From Lamellibrachia columna (Eukaryota; Annelida; Polychaeta; Sabellida; Siboglinidae), in NCBI GenBank assembly GCA_963662155.1, contig OY759265.1:14726761-14790760 (forward strand): 64,000 bases of DNA. The letters are read 5' to 3'. Positions 63,161 through 64,000 of this stretch are shown here, piece by piece (the first letter of the stretch is position 1; each line of letters starts with the position of its first letter). A program made the position numbers and the translations under genes. Below the pieces are notes generated by a model that was not told the DNA's origin, did no database searches, and saw only the letters and a program-made list of their open reading frames with translations.

Positions 63161-63643
63161 TATTCCTTTTACTTAAGAATGTAATTAAAGATATTGTTGT
63201 TGCAAAAGAGGCTTTCTTGATACATTGATGAATGCTGCAAATTACGTTGGTTTCAGTTCAACATTTACAACAACAAAAAATAACAGGAAATGGACGGCTT
63301 TTTTGGTGCACGATACTAAATATGATTCTCAGAACAAGACATTCTTACATGTGTGCTCTGCTGTCTGAGAACTTACTTCATAGCTGCACAGTTCATCTAT
63401 GTTGATACGGCTTTGAGAATATAACAGTTGAATTGGCTTTCTGTATTAAAAGCAAGAACTAGTGATATCAGTATCCCAAAATGTTCCATATTGTGAAAAT
63501 AACCAGAATCATAAACACTTTCTTACTTTGGCTTCCAGCAATTGTTTGTGTGTTTGATCATCTTATAGGATACTGAGCCTAGATGGTTTTGTGCAGTCTG
63601 GTTTTAGGCCTGTTCTAATGCGCACTATTGTCTCCTGTTGCAG

Positions 63644-64000
63644 CACCCACAGTCATGAGAACCCGTTCACGGACGATGGAGAGCTGAGTAAAAAGGCCGA
63701 ATACATACTGCGCCACTCAACGATATCGCGGACAGAGTTAAAAATTTCTGACCCCGATGACGAAAAGCTGCAAAATGACGCCGTTGATGGCGCCATTGTT
63801 CCAGCACAGGCAGAGCAGACGGCCGGATCACCACAGCGACCGAACGACATCCACGTGAAGGCGAACGGCAGCGCGGAGGAGCCTCTGACCCCGCAGTCGG
63901 TCGAGGTGGAAGTGGGCAAGGCGAGCGCCTCACAGGCAGAGCCGCAGCAGGCGGAGACGGTCAAACTGAAGTCCAACAAGAAATGCAAATGTTGTGTTGT
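63644..64000 (+). CDS. Terminal coding exon (3' end beyond window) of a CaaX-tailed, paralemmin-like protein
   Basis: A pyrimidine-rich acceptor (tctcctgttgcag) ends at 63643. From 63645 the frame stays open for 118 codons to the window edge. The segment opens with THSHENPFTDDGELSKK and continues through YILRHSTISRTEL. It then runs through a low-complexity acidic and Gln/Ala/Pro-rich stretch to KKCKCC-V. The last two bases are GT, which give Val whatever follows, so the protein ends ...CCVV plus at least one more residue. This is the expected form of a C-terminal CaaX prenylation box preceded by palmitoylatable cysteines and basic residues. Vertebrate paralemmins have a closely similar Lys/Cys/CaaX tail and a disordered acidic body, which is the reason for the tentative family call. 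Other prenylated proteins could share it. The predicted place of action is the inner face of the plasma membrane. The first codon is split across the splice junction (phase 2). GC content and CpG frequency are clearly above the flanking intron. Confidence 0.78.

Larger units (their letters stand above)
35751..63643 (+). other. Inferred 27.9-kb intron of the CaaX-protein gene
   Basis: The interval runs from the consensus donor GTAAGG at 35751 to the acceptor cctgttgcag ending at 63643. Both flanking exons share phase 2. The interval holds two candidate alternative first exons, a broken sense-oriented CR1/jockey-like LINE, an antisense LINE fragment, SINE fragments and at least eight minisatellite arrays. 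The boundaries are seen; that they belong to one transcript is inferred. Confidence 0.5.

Overview
The window looks like nuclear DNA of a metazoan invertebrate. It is AT-rich, full of spliceosomal-type introns, simple repeats and minisatellites, and it carries decayed non-LTR retrotransposons (LINEs), tRNA-derived SINEs and at least one hAT-type MITE. There is no bacterial gene organisation, no operon and no rRNA or tRNA gene. The LINE at 36-38 kb is a CR1/jockey-type element of a kind common in marine invertebrates, so a lophotrochozoan (annelid or mollusc) is a reasonable but unproven guess.

Only one host gene can be supported, on the + strand, and it runs off the right edge. Its best exon is 63644-64000. 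It encodes a Glu/Asp/Lys-rich, probably disordered segment ending in a Lys/Cys cluster (KKCKCC) and the beginning of a CaaX prenylation box (C-V-V). This tail resembles that of paralemmins, though the family call is tentative. A symmetric upstream exon (35496-35750, phase 2 on both sides) joins it in frame across a 27.9-kb intron. Two further short candidate first exons lie inside that intron. One (45893-45927, MTTTIVNDKSY) sits in a CpG-rich island. The other (57127-57152, MANTTTVE) lies downstream of an RFX X-box-like site. Both end with a phase-2 donor compatible with the 63644 acceptor, and a weaker candidate lies at 1214-1296. The layout suggests one C-terminal membrane-anchor module fed by several alternative promoters.

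Everything else is repeats. From 0.8 to 14 kb there are nine (TA)n tracts, a ~40-bp degenerate minisatellite, a LINE remnant (3.05 kb), SINEs (4.4, 10.5, 13.7 kb) and a 700-bp hAT-like MITE with an 8-bp target duplication (8.03-8.73 kb). From 15 to 25 kb come a 37-copy 48-bp minisatellite (17.18-18.95 kb), GT/GGGT DNA, a LINE 3' end and four smaller arrays. From 27 to 35 kb there is mostly unannotated AT-rich DNA with a purine tract at 33.3 kb and two SINEs. From 36 to 39.5 kb lie the broken CR1/jockey-like LINE and another LINE 3' fragment. From 40 to 58 kb there are more minisatellites, above all a ~2.5-kb array of ~35-bp units (50.48-52.96 kb). Each of its units contains a near-consensus 3' splice site on the strand of the host gene.

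Most long open frames here are by-products of tandem repeats whose unit lacks stop codons, and they are not annotated as genes.
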